Assembly: GCA_964613015.1 (NCBI GenBank)
Contig: CAZTFP010000024.1
Coordinates: 1 to 18,436 of the forward strand
From: CAJBLF01 sp964613015
Lineage (GTDB): Bacteria > Patescibacteriota > Gracilibacteria > Absconditabacterales > Absconditicoccaceae
Direction of reading: 5' to 3'
DNA length: 18,436 nucleotides
The notes beneath the pieces were generated by a model, which worked only from the letters and a program-made list of their open reading frames with translations, made no database searches and was not told the origin of the DNA. Shown one piece after another: positions 6,997-17,122 of this stretch (the stretch's first letter is position 1; every line of letters starts with the position of its first letter). Both the position numbers and the translations under genes were made by a program.

Positions 6997-8202
6997 TTAA
7001 TTTTGGATTTTGAATTTTTGACTATCTGTATACAATTTTTTATGTCTCTTGTATCAAAGCAAATAGTGGATTTTTAAAGTAAATGAGATGAAGAAAAGTA
7101 TCCATCCAAGTGTAGCAAAGATGGAAATATTTCTATATATTCTTTGTTGATTAGTCATTCCAGGTGCGAGAGTCTTTTCTGGTGCTACTGTCGATGTATC
7201 TAGTGTGGTGAGATTACATCAGACTTTTTGGATGATAGATTTAAGGTCTTTCTGTGAGAGGATATCGGCTGTGGTATATACGTTTCACAATAAGGTACAT
7301 TCATGTGATGATGCTGTTATCTTATCTGCCTCCTGTACTATTTGTCTAAACATCATTGGTGTAGTATCTTTATTAAACACTATTCCAGTAGCCGTTTGGA
7401 AACTATAGGTACTTTGTGCTTTATTTGCTCATCCGTAGGACTGTTTATCAGTAACCGAAATTTTGAGATCAATACCTGTATTTATAGGAATCCATTTGCC
7501 GGGATAGAAGGTCAGATAATTTCCATTTCGTTTGAGGTTGTCAGATCCATAAAAGTATTGTTCCCCATTAAAACGAACTATGACACTATTTTTATCGACT
7601 CATTTGCCAATATCTTTGATATCAAAGACAAAATATTGGTCCAAAGCTATCTTTTGTTGGGTATCTTTTGGATAAACAAGATTTATACTTGGAGGTACGA
7701 CATCAGGTTCACACTCTGGGACTTGAGAAAAATTGAGCGTAAACATATCTGTCAGTGGATATTTTTTACTTGCAGTAACAGCTTCAGATCAGGTTCATAA
7801 AACAATATTTTCTTTACCTGCTATAGTACTTTTAAAATAGAGTTGGAAAAATGATGTTGCATCAGAAGATGCACTAAATACGGGGTTCTGTACTTCCAGA
7901 ACTATTCTATTGTATTCTATTTTTGAATTTGTTACACTATTATTTGTGGTGGGTACCACACGAAGGATTTCTATAGTGTCAGGATTGTAATAGAGTACTA
8001 GAGTAATTTTGGTAATTTTCTGTCCTTGTGGAGAAACTAAAATATCGGCAGAGTTGGTACATCCTGCATGAAGTTTATCCGTAGGTTGAAATCTTGCATC
8101 AGAATATAAAGGTTGAAAAGTAACTTTTGCTCCCAGTGCACATCAAAACATTCCGATTGTTGCGATGATACATCGTTTTACTATGTTTTTTGTTTTTGCC
8201 AT
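6997..8202 (-). CDS. Membrane-anchored surface protein, cohesin-like and Ig-like domains
   Basis: A 401-residue protein with eight UGA glycines. A basic N-terminus and hydrophobic stretch (residues 1-25, RCIIATIGMFGCALGA) look like a signal peptide. Residues about 40-150 resemble a cohesin-type beta sandwich (ADILVSPQGQKITKITLVLYY, PDTIEILRV, and later IAGKENIVLGTGSEAV). Residues about 165-270 resemble an Ig-like domain (PPSINLVYPKDT, DKNSVIVRFNGE, GIDLKISVTDK). Near the C-terminus is one transmembrane helix (IFATLGWILFFISF) followed by a basic tail (YKRHKK), so the bulk should face outside. It may act in cell-surface binding or scaffolding. The gene is divergent from the HD-domain gene across a 204-bp spacer. 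Confidence 0.8.
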
Positions 8203-8406
8203 TATATATATAAATGGAGTAAAAATCGTAAAATGAAACCGATAAAAAACTCCTTATTTGATATGTACAAAAAGAGAATTTTATAGTATCTACGGATACA
8301 GTATACAAATGGAACAAAAAATATCAAATGGAAATAGAGTAGAAAATAATTGCTTTTGTATCTTGATTAGGTATATTTCCAGACGAAATTTATTTTTTGC
8401 TTATAT

Positions 8407-9351
8407 ATGTCTGTAGAATCTCAAAACAATAATTTTCTTAAAATTCCCCAAGCGACAGATAGCTTGGACACCTATAAACAGTACGCCAAAGATAACATAC
8501 TGTCTGTATTCCAATTGGATGATTTTTTGAAGCAGATACCATTGGAGTGATTTTTGGAAAACACTGATCACGGGGCAGAGCATACGTATAACGTGTATAA
8601 GAAGACATTGAAAATAGCTCAGAGCGTAGAACAAGAAACCGGTATTTCCGTAGATAAGACATTGCTCTATATTATGAGCGGTATGCATGATAGCGGAAGA
8701 TTTCGTCTGCCTATCACAAAAGATACGGACACGGAAAAACAACAGGAAGCGAAGCAACAGAAAAGGAAAAAAGCAGAAAGAGAACATGCTCGTTATGGTG
8801 TAGCTCAGATCAAATTATGAGTCAACAAACTCAAAGATAAAAATATTATTTTATCACAGGATGACCAACAAAAAATTGAAGACTATATTTTGAATCACGA
8901 TTTTTTCAATGCAAGATTGGATGGGGAAACCTACCATGAACCCAAGAGTATAGAAGGACAGATTACGAGATTGTCAGATAGGATAAGTGTTCCCATTGAA
9001 GACGAGATTAAAAGATATTGGGAAACTGGCAAAAGACTTGGTACGAAATATTTCAAAAAAGATATCACCTGGAAAGAGAGAGCTGATTTTAATTTTGCAA
9101 ATATGGGGGAATATATCAAGACAGGAAAGTTTGATGAATTCACTTTTTTCTTGTCATTGCTGGCACAGACGAAATCTGACTTTTCACATCATGTTCTAGC
9201 AAACATATATCAACAATGGGCAACAAACAAACAAAAAGGAATTGATTGTATCTTGCAGATTGCACACGATGAGTGATATAGTTATGAAGAAATTCAACGA
9301 ATGAAGATTCTTATAAATAAATATATGACACATTTCAATATTCATTTTTAA
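8407..9351 (+). CDS. HD-domain metal-dependent phosphohydrolase
   Basis: A 314-residue soluble protein. The HD signature is visible as H55 and H59 in DHGAEHTYNVY, the HD pair H94-D95 in SGMHDSGRF, a further His in REHARYGVAQ, and D191 in RLSDRIS. Together these are the metal ligands expected for the superfamily, which hydrolyses phosphomonoesters or nucleotides. A charged insertion rich in K, E and Q (about residues 105-130) lies between the HD pair and the next His. Three UGA glycines are present. The P-loop gene starts 20 bp after its stop, suggesting an operon in nucleotide metabolism or signalling. The substrate cannot be predicted; (p)ppGpp hydrolase motifs are not obvious. Confidence 0.85.
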
Positions 9352-9371
9352 TTTTTTTTAGACTACGCAAG

Positions 9372-9881
9372 ATGAAAATAGTGTTTTGTGGTGCTCACGG
9401 AGTGGGTAAAAGTACCCTGACAGATATGTTATCTCAAAAATTATGATTGCCGGTATTACACGATATTGTGGTAGATGCACACAAGCTTGGATTCATAATA
9501 AATGAAAATACACCTATGGAGACTCAGATGTGGCTTACCGGTAAACAGCTGGAACAAGAAAAAATTCATAAGGAATTTATCGGAGACAAATGTATTTTTG
9601 ATTATTATGTCTATGCAAAAGCATTGGATATGGATAGCGAACTAACCAATGTCATCAAAAAAATCGCTCTCCAGACTCACGCATATGATCATGTATTTTT
9701 CATTAAACCAGAATTTCCTATCGTAGATGATGGCTTGAGAAGTACAAATCAAGAATTCCAGGATGCAGTGCATCATGTCTACCAAAATTTTCTCCAAGAA
9801 CACAATATTCCTCATACCCATATCACCGGTTCGCCAGAAGAGAGAATGGAGCAAATCTACAAGCAACTAGAAATAGTATAG
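9372..9881 (+). CDS. P-loop NTPase/kinase-like protein (AAA_28 / thymidylate-kinase-like)
   Basis: A 169-residue single-domain protein. The Walker A motif GAHGVGKST is at residues 7-15, right after the first strand (MKIVFC). A Walker B-like or lid segment follows (CIFDYYVYAKALDM) and a strand ending in VFFIKPEFPIVDDGLR. The pattern resembles the AAA_28 family, often annotated as NadR-like nucleotide kinases, but the substrate is not readable. One UGA encodes G25. The start is 20 bp after the HD gene stop and the gene ends in TAG. The HD hydrolase and this kinase-like protein probably act in one pathway; that link rests only on spacing. Confidence 0.85.
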
Positions 9882-9967
9882 ACAAGGATAGAAATAATTC
9901 ATTGATTTTCTGATTATTTTTCATACCTTAATCTGTGAATATCATCATTTTATTTCTTCTTTCGCAC

Positions 9968-10186
9968 ATGACTACCGACCTCAAAAAATTTGAAGAAAAA
10001 CGCAAAACTAGTATAGCAAATACTATAGGAAATAGTTTATGGTTATGAGTAGAAGAGCTTTCACGTACCGTGAGTGGCACCAAAAAACCTAGTAAAAAAT
10101 GAGAAAGTCTTGCAAGAAATCAAATCTCTAGAGAACTCGATACCTACGAAACAGCTAGGATTAATAAGCATAAGAAAATTACATAA
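9968..10186 (+). CDS. Small basic hypothetical protein (72 aa)
   Basis: An open frame from ATG to TAA encoding 72 residues, rich in K, T, S and R, with no membrane segment or Cys. Two UGA codons become glycine (SLWLGVEEL and KKGESLARN). Both standard-code fragments are too short to be noticed, so gene finders using table 11 will miss it. The predicted product is helical (MTTDLKKFEEKRKTSIANTI; NQISRELDTYETARINKHKK) with a short GTKKPSKKG linker. It lies between the P-loop gene and the rescue factor. No family recognised; it may be an accessory nucleic-acid-binding protein by charge only. Confidence 0.6.
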
Positions 10187-10274
10187 CAAAGAGATATGGA
10201 AACAATAATACATCAAATATTTCAATTTTACAATTTACTTAAACATATATACATTTTATACGTTATCACAAAGT

Positions 10275-10700
10275 ATGGATATTCAAAGCACGATAGAAAA
10301 TATATTAGCGCATGAAGTTCATTTTCATTTTTCCAAAAGTTCAGGGCCTGGTGGACAAAATGTAAACAAGAGAGAAACCAAAGCGGAATTATATTTTAAT
10401 ATCCACGATTCAAATAATCTGACATTTGAAGAGAAGCAAAGGCTTATTGATCTCGCAGGACATATGGTGCATCATGAGGAGTGAATACTTATCATGACTT
10501 GCAAAGAAGAGCGTTATCAAAACGCCAACAAAGAAAAAGTTATCCATCATTTCAGACAATTATTAAACGAAGCATTGCCAGAACCCAAAGAAAGAATCTC
10601 TACACAGATGCCAGAATCTGAGCGTGAGGCACGTATTTTAGACAAAAAGTTTACGAGCAAGATAAAAGAGTCTAGAAAGAAAATAAGATGAGAAGAATAG
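10275..10700 (+). CDS. arfB: ArfB-like peptidyl-tRNA hydrolase / ribosome rescue factor (GGQ domain)
   Basis: A 141-residue protein, the size of ArfB (YaeJ/ICT1), not of full release factors. It contains the catalytic GGQ at residues 26-28 in SSGPGGQNVNK, followed by a basic C-terminal tail (EREARILDKKFTSKIKESRKKIR) that in ArfB enters the empty mRNA channel of stalled ribosomes. No codon-recognition (SPF or PxT) domain is present, so it should act without reading a stop codon. Two UGA codons fall inside: one at position 70 (HHEEGILIM) splits the gene in the standard code, and one three codons before the TAG. Codon-independent rescue is of interest in an organism that cannot use UGA as stop. 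A clear terminator follows. Confidence 0.9.
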
Positions 10701-10722
10701 TTGAATAATGAAGAATGTAGGG

Positions 10723-10747
10723 AATCGGTCAGTAGATCGATTTTTTT
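10723..10747 (+). terminator. Intrinsic terminator of the arfB-like gene
   Basis: 8-bp stem AATCGGTC / GATCGATT (10723-10730 / 10735-10742) with tetraloop AGTA, running into T residues (10741-10747). One G:U pair exists only in the plus-strand RNA, fixing the direction. Confidence 0.7.
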
Positions 10748-10794
10748 ATAATAAGACAAATACTACCAAAAACACAAATAGAAAAATTACTATA

Positions 10795-10822
10795 TTGACT
10801 TAGGGAATAAAATATATATATC
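10795..10822 (+). promoter_or_regulatory. Promoter candidate for the acyltransferase-like gene, TTGACT-16-TATATC
   Basis: -35 TTGACT (10795-10800), 16-bp spacer, -10-like TATATC (10817-10822), placed between the terminator at 10747 and the ATG at 10851. The -35 is good; the -10 lies in an (AT)n stretch and is ambiguous. Confidence 0.4.
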
Positions 10823-10850
10823 ACAAACTAGTTTTACTTTATAAAGATCT

Positions 10851-11942
10851 ATGGATTTATTGGAGAGATCACAATGTCATGAGCCACAAAAAGATATACG
10901 CTCTAAAGCAGATATCAATCGTCTTTATAACGAACATTTTCATAATATTCATAAAGAGGATTGAGTACATCCATCTTCCTTCGTTGATGATGATATGTTT
11001 CAGATTTTTTATCCAAAAACTTCTGGCCCTCTAAGTAGCATAAAGAAAAAATTTATATTATCGATCTTTGATGCTTTCATTCAGGTTGTTCCTTATAACA
11101 AGGAAAAATACGATATGATTATGTGCCAAATTATAGGTAATACCAAAAATAATTTTGTGGCGAGCGATCATGGAACTTTTGCAAATCTTGCTATCATAGC
11201 GAGAGAGCTGTATAAGTATGCCGATATTTCTGGTCAGGAAGAAAAAAAGGATAATATATATACATTCCTTGCTCCCTCTCTGACTACTCAAAAACTATGA
11301 TATATGTTAAGTCCAATTTCTCATTTTATCAAAACATTCACCATCAATCCAAGATCGCAAATAGAGGGATTGAAATATGAAATTCAACAAGCAAGGAATG
11401 CATTCAAAGATGAAGTGAATCTTCATGCAGAAAGAGAGTGAAATACATTTACTTTAGCACCAGGAGGAACAAGAGATGTACTCAAGCGAGGAAGTAATTG
11501 AGAAGTAGAAAAAATCTATATGGAAAAAAATCTAAACATCAAAGTGACCAACAAATTTCTTCGTTCATTTATAGAACAAGGTGATACACTTATTCTGGAA
11601 GGGATGAATGAAACAGCGATAAAAAGACCTGATAAGACGGATCCCAAAAACCATACACGAACAAAAGGAAAGGCATATGTAGATATAGAAATGCTTTCTA
11701 ATCAAGAAGCATTAGATGTGATCAATGACAATACAACCCTTGAACGTATAGCTATGCTTACCAAAGATAAATATGGGAATCAAATAGGACAAGTAGTAAG
11801 TAGTGAAGAGATGAAAGAGATTAAACATCAAATGCAAATCAATCCCATAAGAATAGAAATATATCCAAAACAGGATTTCGATGACGATATTATGAAAATG
11901 ACTACGAGAGGATTGTTTACGCTATTCAAAAACGTTCTCTAG
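10851..11942 (+). CDS. PlsC-superfamily acyltransferase-like protein
   Basis: A 363-residue protein with four UGA glycines, ending in TAG. Two blocks recall glycerolipid acyltransferases. SDHGTFANL (catalytic-type H107) corresponds to the NHxxxxD motif, and LAPGGTRD (residues 202-209) corresponds to FPEGTRS, or to the APSGGRDR form of plastid-type glycerol-3-phosphate acyltransferases. Between them is a segment with the position-sensitive hydrophobic pattern of the family (LAPSLTTQKLGYMLSPISHFIKTF). The Asp of the first motif is Asn here and the Glu of the second is Gly, so substrate choice or activity may differ. No transmembrane helix is obvious. It has its own promoter and stands after a terminator, so it is probably a single unit. 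The assignment is by motif only; fold comparison could overturn it. Confidence 0.5.
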
Positions 11943-12126
11943 ATATATATTATTACAATACTATCATTATTTTCGCCTTGATAACTATTGTCAACTTGCT
12001 ACTATATTTTTTAGCCAAAAGCTTCAAACTCAATACCTAAAGATTTTTTTGGAATTATTTCATTATTTCGTCGTTCAATTCTCCATCTTTCAACGTTGTC
12101 CCATTTAGTTACTTAGTCATTTCATT

Positions 12127-14013
12127 ATGATCTGAATGTACAAACAATATTTCGCTGAAGAACTGGCAAAACATATAGATCTTTCTGTATGAGATACTTT
12201 ATCGTTGATAGAGATTCCACCAGAAAATATTTCTGGCGATTTAGCATTTCCCTGCTTTCAACTCGCTAAGCAGGCAAAACAATCTCCAAACATTCTAGCA
12301 AAGCAATTCGCAGAAAAATTCAGTTCAGAATATTTTATAAAATTCGAAGCTGTCGGGTGATACCTAAATGCGCACATAAATAAAAATGATTTTATTACAA
12401 TTTTTTTTACTCCTCAATCCTCCAACTCTCAACACTCAACCACAACAAAAGTCTTGATAGAATATATGTCTGCCAACCCAAACAAACCGCTGCATATCGG
12501 CCAAGCGAGAAATGTCTGTGTCGGTGATAGTATAAGAAGAATATATGAGTATCTCTGATATACGCCTACTACCTGTGATTATGGTGATGATAGTGGCGTG
12601 AATATTGGATATAATATTGTCGGACATCTGTATTACGATATACCCGTGACGACTGAAAAAAAGTTTGATCATTACTGCGGAGAGATTTATGAGAAGATGA
12701 GAGGATTGTCTGAAGATCCTATTTTTAAACAAAGATTAACGGAAACATTATTGAAAATAGAAGAATCTACTGATCCCAAAATAAATGCACTTCATCAGAA
12801 ATACACCCAAGATTGTACGCGTCAACAAATGGTAAGCTGTCGAAGAATGGGCGCATATTTCGACCTTGTTGTCTGGGAAACCCATATCTTACATTTGAAA
12901 TTTTTTGCTGAAGCAATGGATATTCTCAAAACAAAATGATTCGTAAAATTCGCTGACGAGGGTGATGCAAAATGATGTCGAATATTAGATCTTTCCTCAC
13001 TTCCCGAATATGCAAAAGAAGAAAAACAATATCAGATTATGATTAAGTCCGATGGTCTAGCTACCTATGTTGCCAAAGACATTGCCCTTGCAATGTGGAA
13101 ACTTTGATATATGACCAAGGACTTTTGATACGAGCAATCACGAGAAGATCCAAGAGGTGTAAAGATGTATACAACAAGTACCGATACGAGTAAATGAACT
13201 ACCCATGGATTTGGACACTACGATGAAGCAGTGACGGTTATTGATTATAGACAAATTCCGCCTCAGACTATTGTAGCTTCAGCACTAAAATTACTCTGAC
13301 ATATACAATGAGAAAAAAAATATTTACCCCTTGGATATGGAATTGTTTTTCTTACTCCACATACCTTGCTCAATATGAAATTCAATCTCAGTGAAGAAGA
13401 GAAATTGGAAAAGAGATTACCGTTTGCGAGTAGGAAGTGATGGACCGTAACTATAGATGATATGTTGGATATGCTCCATACCAAAGCATACCATGAGACC
13501 AAAGAAAGAAATCCTGAAAGAGATGAAGACCGGTTGCATAATGTGGCTGAGGCGATGGCAATCTCCGCGTTGAGATTTTTTCTCATCAGAGGTGATATTA
13601 CCAAAGATATCGTTTTCGACTTAGATGAAGCAATGGATATGCAAGGCGAGACCTGAGTATATATCCTGTATACCTGAGCAAGAGTACAAAGTATTATCGA
13701 CAGCGTTTGAATTATTGATAAAACAAAAGTTGATTATTCATTACTTCAAGAATCAGAAGAATTTTCACTAATAAAAAAAATCAGTACATTAGATGACGTA
13801 GTTGAAAAAGCAAAAGAAGAACTAGCTCCTCACTCTATAGCAAAATATTGTTTTGATCTCGCACAGCTGGTAAATAGTTATTACGCACATACTAAAATAT
13901 TAGTCGACGATGAAGCGATAAAAATTGCGAGAGTCGCCTTGTTGGAAAAAGTAGTAGAAACATTAAAAAAGAGTATGGGGCTTATAGGGATGATATTTGT
14001 AACCAGAATGTAA
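12127..14013 (+). CDS. argS: Arginyl-tRNA synthetase
   Basis: A 628-residue class I synthetase charging tRNA-Arg. The HIGH-type motif LHIGQAR begins at H123, followed by the ArgRS pattern IYEYLGYTPTTCDYGDDSGVNIG. FASRKGWTVTIDDMLD replaces the canonical KMSKS, as in many ArgRSs (SRKG type). The C-terminal DALR anticodon-binding domain is visible from VYILYTGARVQSI through APHSIAKYCFDLAQLVNSYYAHT. About 15 UGA codons encode glycine, several at family glycines such as YLGY and RKGW. ATG at 12127 is followed by ATC, UGA and a second ATG at 12136; either could be used and neither has a Shine-Dalgarno. The subtilase starts 33 bp after the stop. Upstream, 11943-12126 is AT-rich spacer with no gene seen. 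Confidence 0.95.
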
Positions 14014-14045
14014 AAAATAAATTTATATACTATATATACTATCAT

Positions 14046-17039
14046 ATGCAAAAATTTGTATACGGAACATTACTACTGACACTATTTTTTTTCTCAGCAC
14101 AAGCATTGGCCCAGGAAAATATTTCAGAGACAACACAAAGATATGTAGTCAATGAAGTCATCATAAAATTTAAACCGAGTGCAATGAATCTCCAGAAAAG
14201 TAGTGGAATAAAGTCCATGCAGAATTTTGCAGTTAATCAACAGTTATCTTCAGAAAGTATCATTCCCGCACAAAATATTTCTGTCATGAAAATAGAAGAT
14301 GGTCAATCTGTCACTCAGGTAATTCAGGACTTACAAAATGATCCGAACGTAGAATATAGTCAACCAAATTTTATTTATACAATCCAAACTACAAATCCAA
14401 ATGATCCTGATTTCAATCTACAGCGATGATTGAAAAACATAACAAATTCAGGCATGGATATACATTGGAATGCTGCTATGGATATTTGGTCATGAGATGG
14501 AAATCAAAACACAACTGGTACACTTGTGGCAGTTATCGATGATGGACTTCGATATACGCATCCAGAATTTGCTGGTCAATTATGGGATTGATCTAATTGT
14601 CGTGATAGTCAAAATGTTTGGACTGGATGATGTACATATGGATTTGATACATTTAATAGTGGTTCTATAGTTCCTTACGGAGACAAAGATCCTCTGCCAA
14701 ATGGTAGTGATACTCATGGTACTCATGTTGCAGGTATTATCTGAGCAAAAACAAATAATGGAATAGGGATTGCTGGTATCAATCCATGAGCAAAAATTAT
14801 GGCAATTAGAGCAGGTAGTTGAATATATTTATATACAGATGATATTATAAATGCTATTAATTTTGCTCAATACAATGGAGCAAAAATAATCAATGCAAGT
14901 CGATGATGAGTAGCGTCTACGTGTATGAATTTTTCATGATATCGAGATCAACTTCTCTATACTACAATAAAAAATTTTCCTTGATTGTTTATCACTGCAG
15001 CTGGTAATTGACTTAAAGTTTGATCTAACTATATATGACAACAACATCTGAATAATCGATATGTTGCTCCTGCAGATTATAATACTACCACATCTTGCCG
15101 AAGTGGATTGGATAATATAATAACAGTAGCTGCAAGTGATAATACTGATCACTTAGCAACATTTTCAGATTATTGATCTACTATAAACATAGCTGCTCCT
15201 GGAGTAAATATCGAAAGTACAATATGAACATTAGATTATGCATCATGGGATTGAACTTCCATGGCAACGCCATTCGTGACAGCAGTTGCTTCACTTGCTC
15301 GAAGCATGAGACCTGAACTGGGTTATTTAGACATCAAGAATGCTATTATAAGTTGAGCTGACTATGTGACTGGATTGAATGTTACAGGAAGCAAAAGACT
15401 AAATGCCTATACCACATTATATAGTTTAACTCAAACAGCAACCTGATCCATTATTTTTTTATCATGAAATTATACGAGCAGTACGTGAACATTGGTTAGA
15501 TTAGCAACTTCTACAACATGAACATATCAAATGAGTTGAGCTGGTATGGTTGGTAACTTATTATGAAATATATCATTGACGTGATTAAATGTATCTATCC
15601 AGACAACCACATGAGATGGAATAAAAAATATAAATGTCGTTTTTTATGCTGGTACAAATAAACCATCACAAGTATATACTGCAAGTATCATACTCGATAC
15701 TACACCACCAACTCTACCTCTATTGATTACATCAATTTCATGAATATCAATTTCATGAACGGTGAATTTACTTTGGAACAGATCTTTAGATACCTGATGA
15801 ATGAGTGGATATTATTATGAAGTAAGTGATGATAGTGGTATGAATAATCTATTGGTAACGTGAGTAACTTTTACCACATGAACGAATATATATGTATTCT
15901 CATGAAACACCTACTATCGAAGAGTCAGAGCTTTTGATATGTTAGGACAAAATTCAGATTTTTCTGAAACATGATCATTTATTTTACTTCGAGATAGTCG
16001 ACCAGATGCATTTCCCTTTACTGCAATTGGTGGTGCAGAATTAAGCACAGAATATATATCAAATCAAATATCGATATCGTGAATAAACACAGGCAGCACA
16101 ATTAGTATTGTATGATGAACGTATCAGATCAACAATACCTGAGATTTTATTGCTACATCATGAACCATGTATAGTTGAGATACGGTAAAAAATAAAGTAA
16201 CATCTTCTTCGACATATAGTTCTGCTACTAAATCAACTTTAAATATTTGAGGAATAACCAGTGACTTTATTGTTACAACAAAATCTGCACCATCATGATG
16301 ATGAGGTGGCTGAGGGTGATGATGAGGTGGTTGATGAGGCTGATCAACACTAACATTGCCTACATGTACAATTTCACAACTTACCTGTTCTTGAGGAATA
16401 TATCTCATAAAGTCATGAGGTTCCTGTGAATGAGGTGATGTAGGAAAAATATGTAGTATAGTTACATGAACCGTATTATCAGGAAAGATACTGAGTGGCA
16501 CCATACCAAAATATACCATTTTCACAACAACTAATAATTGATGATTCTCTGTTGAATTGCTTCAAGCGTACAATTATGCTTACAGTATAGGGATAACAAC
16601 TATTTCAAATATCCAGCAAGCTGATTTAACGGGCACACTGATAAGAAAGCATCTCGCCAAGATGATTAGTAACTTTGCTATCAAACAGATGAATAGAGTA
16701 CCAAATACCTGAATGAAGTGTAATTTTAGTGACATGGATACTGAAAACACTGAGATGAAATTTTATAGTAAATTAGCTTGTCAGCTTGGACTTATGGGCT
16801 TGGATGCTAATGGTCTTCAAGTGAGCACCTTCAGTCCAAATGACGAAGTGACGAGGGCGCAATTTGGTACCGTTCTTTCTAGAACTTTGCGAGGCAATCA
16901 ATATAATGGAGGCGAACCATTTTATATCTTTCATCTCAATACACTCCAGAAAGTACTTATTATGAAGCAAATCGACACACCAGAAAACAAAGAATTGAGA
17001 GGATATGTGATGCTGATGATGATGAGAAGCATGGAATAG
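14046..17039 (+). CDS. Secreted subtilisin-like protease (S8) with beta domains, poly-Gly linker and SLH-like C-terminus
   Basis: A 997-residue secreted enzyme. Signal peptide at residues 1-22 (cleavage after ALA). Propeptide at about 30-120 (VNEVIIKFKPSA, PNVEYSQPNF) as in fervidolysin-type subtilases. The catalytic domain has D165 in AVIDDG, H224 in DTHGTHVAG and S405 in DGTSMATP, plus oxyanion Asn in AAGNG. Beta-sandwich modules follow (about 455-740), including a fibronectin-III-like one near DTTPPTLPLL and YYYEVSDDSG. Sixteen consecutive glycines occupy 751-766. The C-terminal ~150 residues resemble an SLH-type region (NFSDMD, FSPNDEVTRAQFGTVLSR, ELRGYVMLM), probably anchoring it to the envelope. 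Dozens of UGA codons encode Gly, including the G of GTSMATP. It ends in TAG. Probable role: surface proteolysis of host or environmental protein; the substrate is unknown. Confidence 0.93.
16296..16343 (+). repeat. Sixteen-glycine codon run, ten of them TGA
   Basis: Sixteen glycine codons in a row: ten TGA and six GGN (GGT, GGC, GGG), interleaved. It is flanked by Ser on both sides (SAPS and STLTLP). It acts as a flexible linker between the beta modules and the C-terminal part of the subtilase. Read in table 11 the segment would contain ten stops. Confidence 0.95.
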
Positions 17040-17040
17040 A

Positions 17041-17061
17041 ATACATAATACATAATACATA
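17041..17061 (+). repeat. Three tandem 7-bp repeats (ATACATA) between subtilase and tyrS
   Basis: Perfect three-copy microsatellite starting one base after the subtilase TAG. The spacer to tyrS is 83 bp. No terminator hairpin is visible here, so read-through into tyrS is possible. Confidence 0.8.
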
Positions 17062-17122
17062 ATTCAGAATAACAGAGAATAAAAAATCAGAATTAAGTAA
17101 TTTATTTTGTAAATATAAACCA

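Noticed and set aside
7342..7800. 152-codon plus-strand open frame
   Set aside because: It lies antisense to the cohesin-like surface protein, which is continuous under table 25 with signal peptide and membrane anchor; the plus frame is Cys/Ile-rich with no domain sense.
8233..8286. 17-aa open frame in the divergent spacer (MKPIKNSLFDMYKKRIL)
   Set aside because: Too short, no ribosome binding site, and expected by chance.
8401..8787. 128-codon minus-strand open frame
   Set aside because: Antisense shadow of the HD-domain gene, whose catalytic residues are recognisable.
11943..12126. Gene-free spacer upstream of argS checked for a T-box or other leader
   Set aside because: No T-box motif, tRNA-like fold or convincing hairpin was found; only a weak inverted repeat near 11979-11995.
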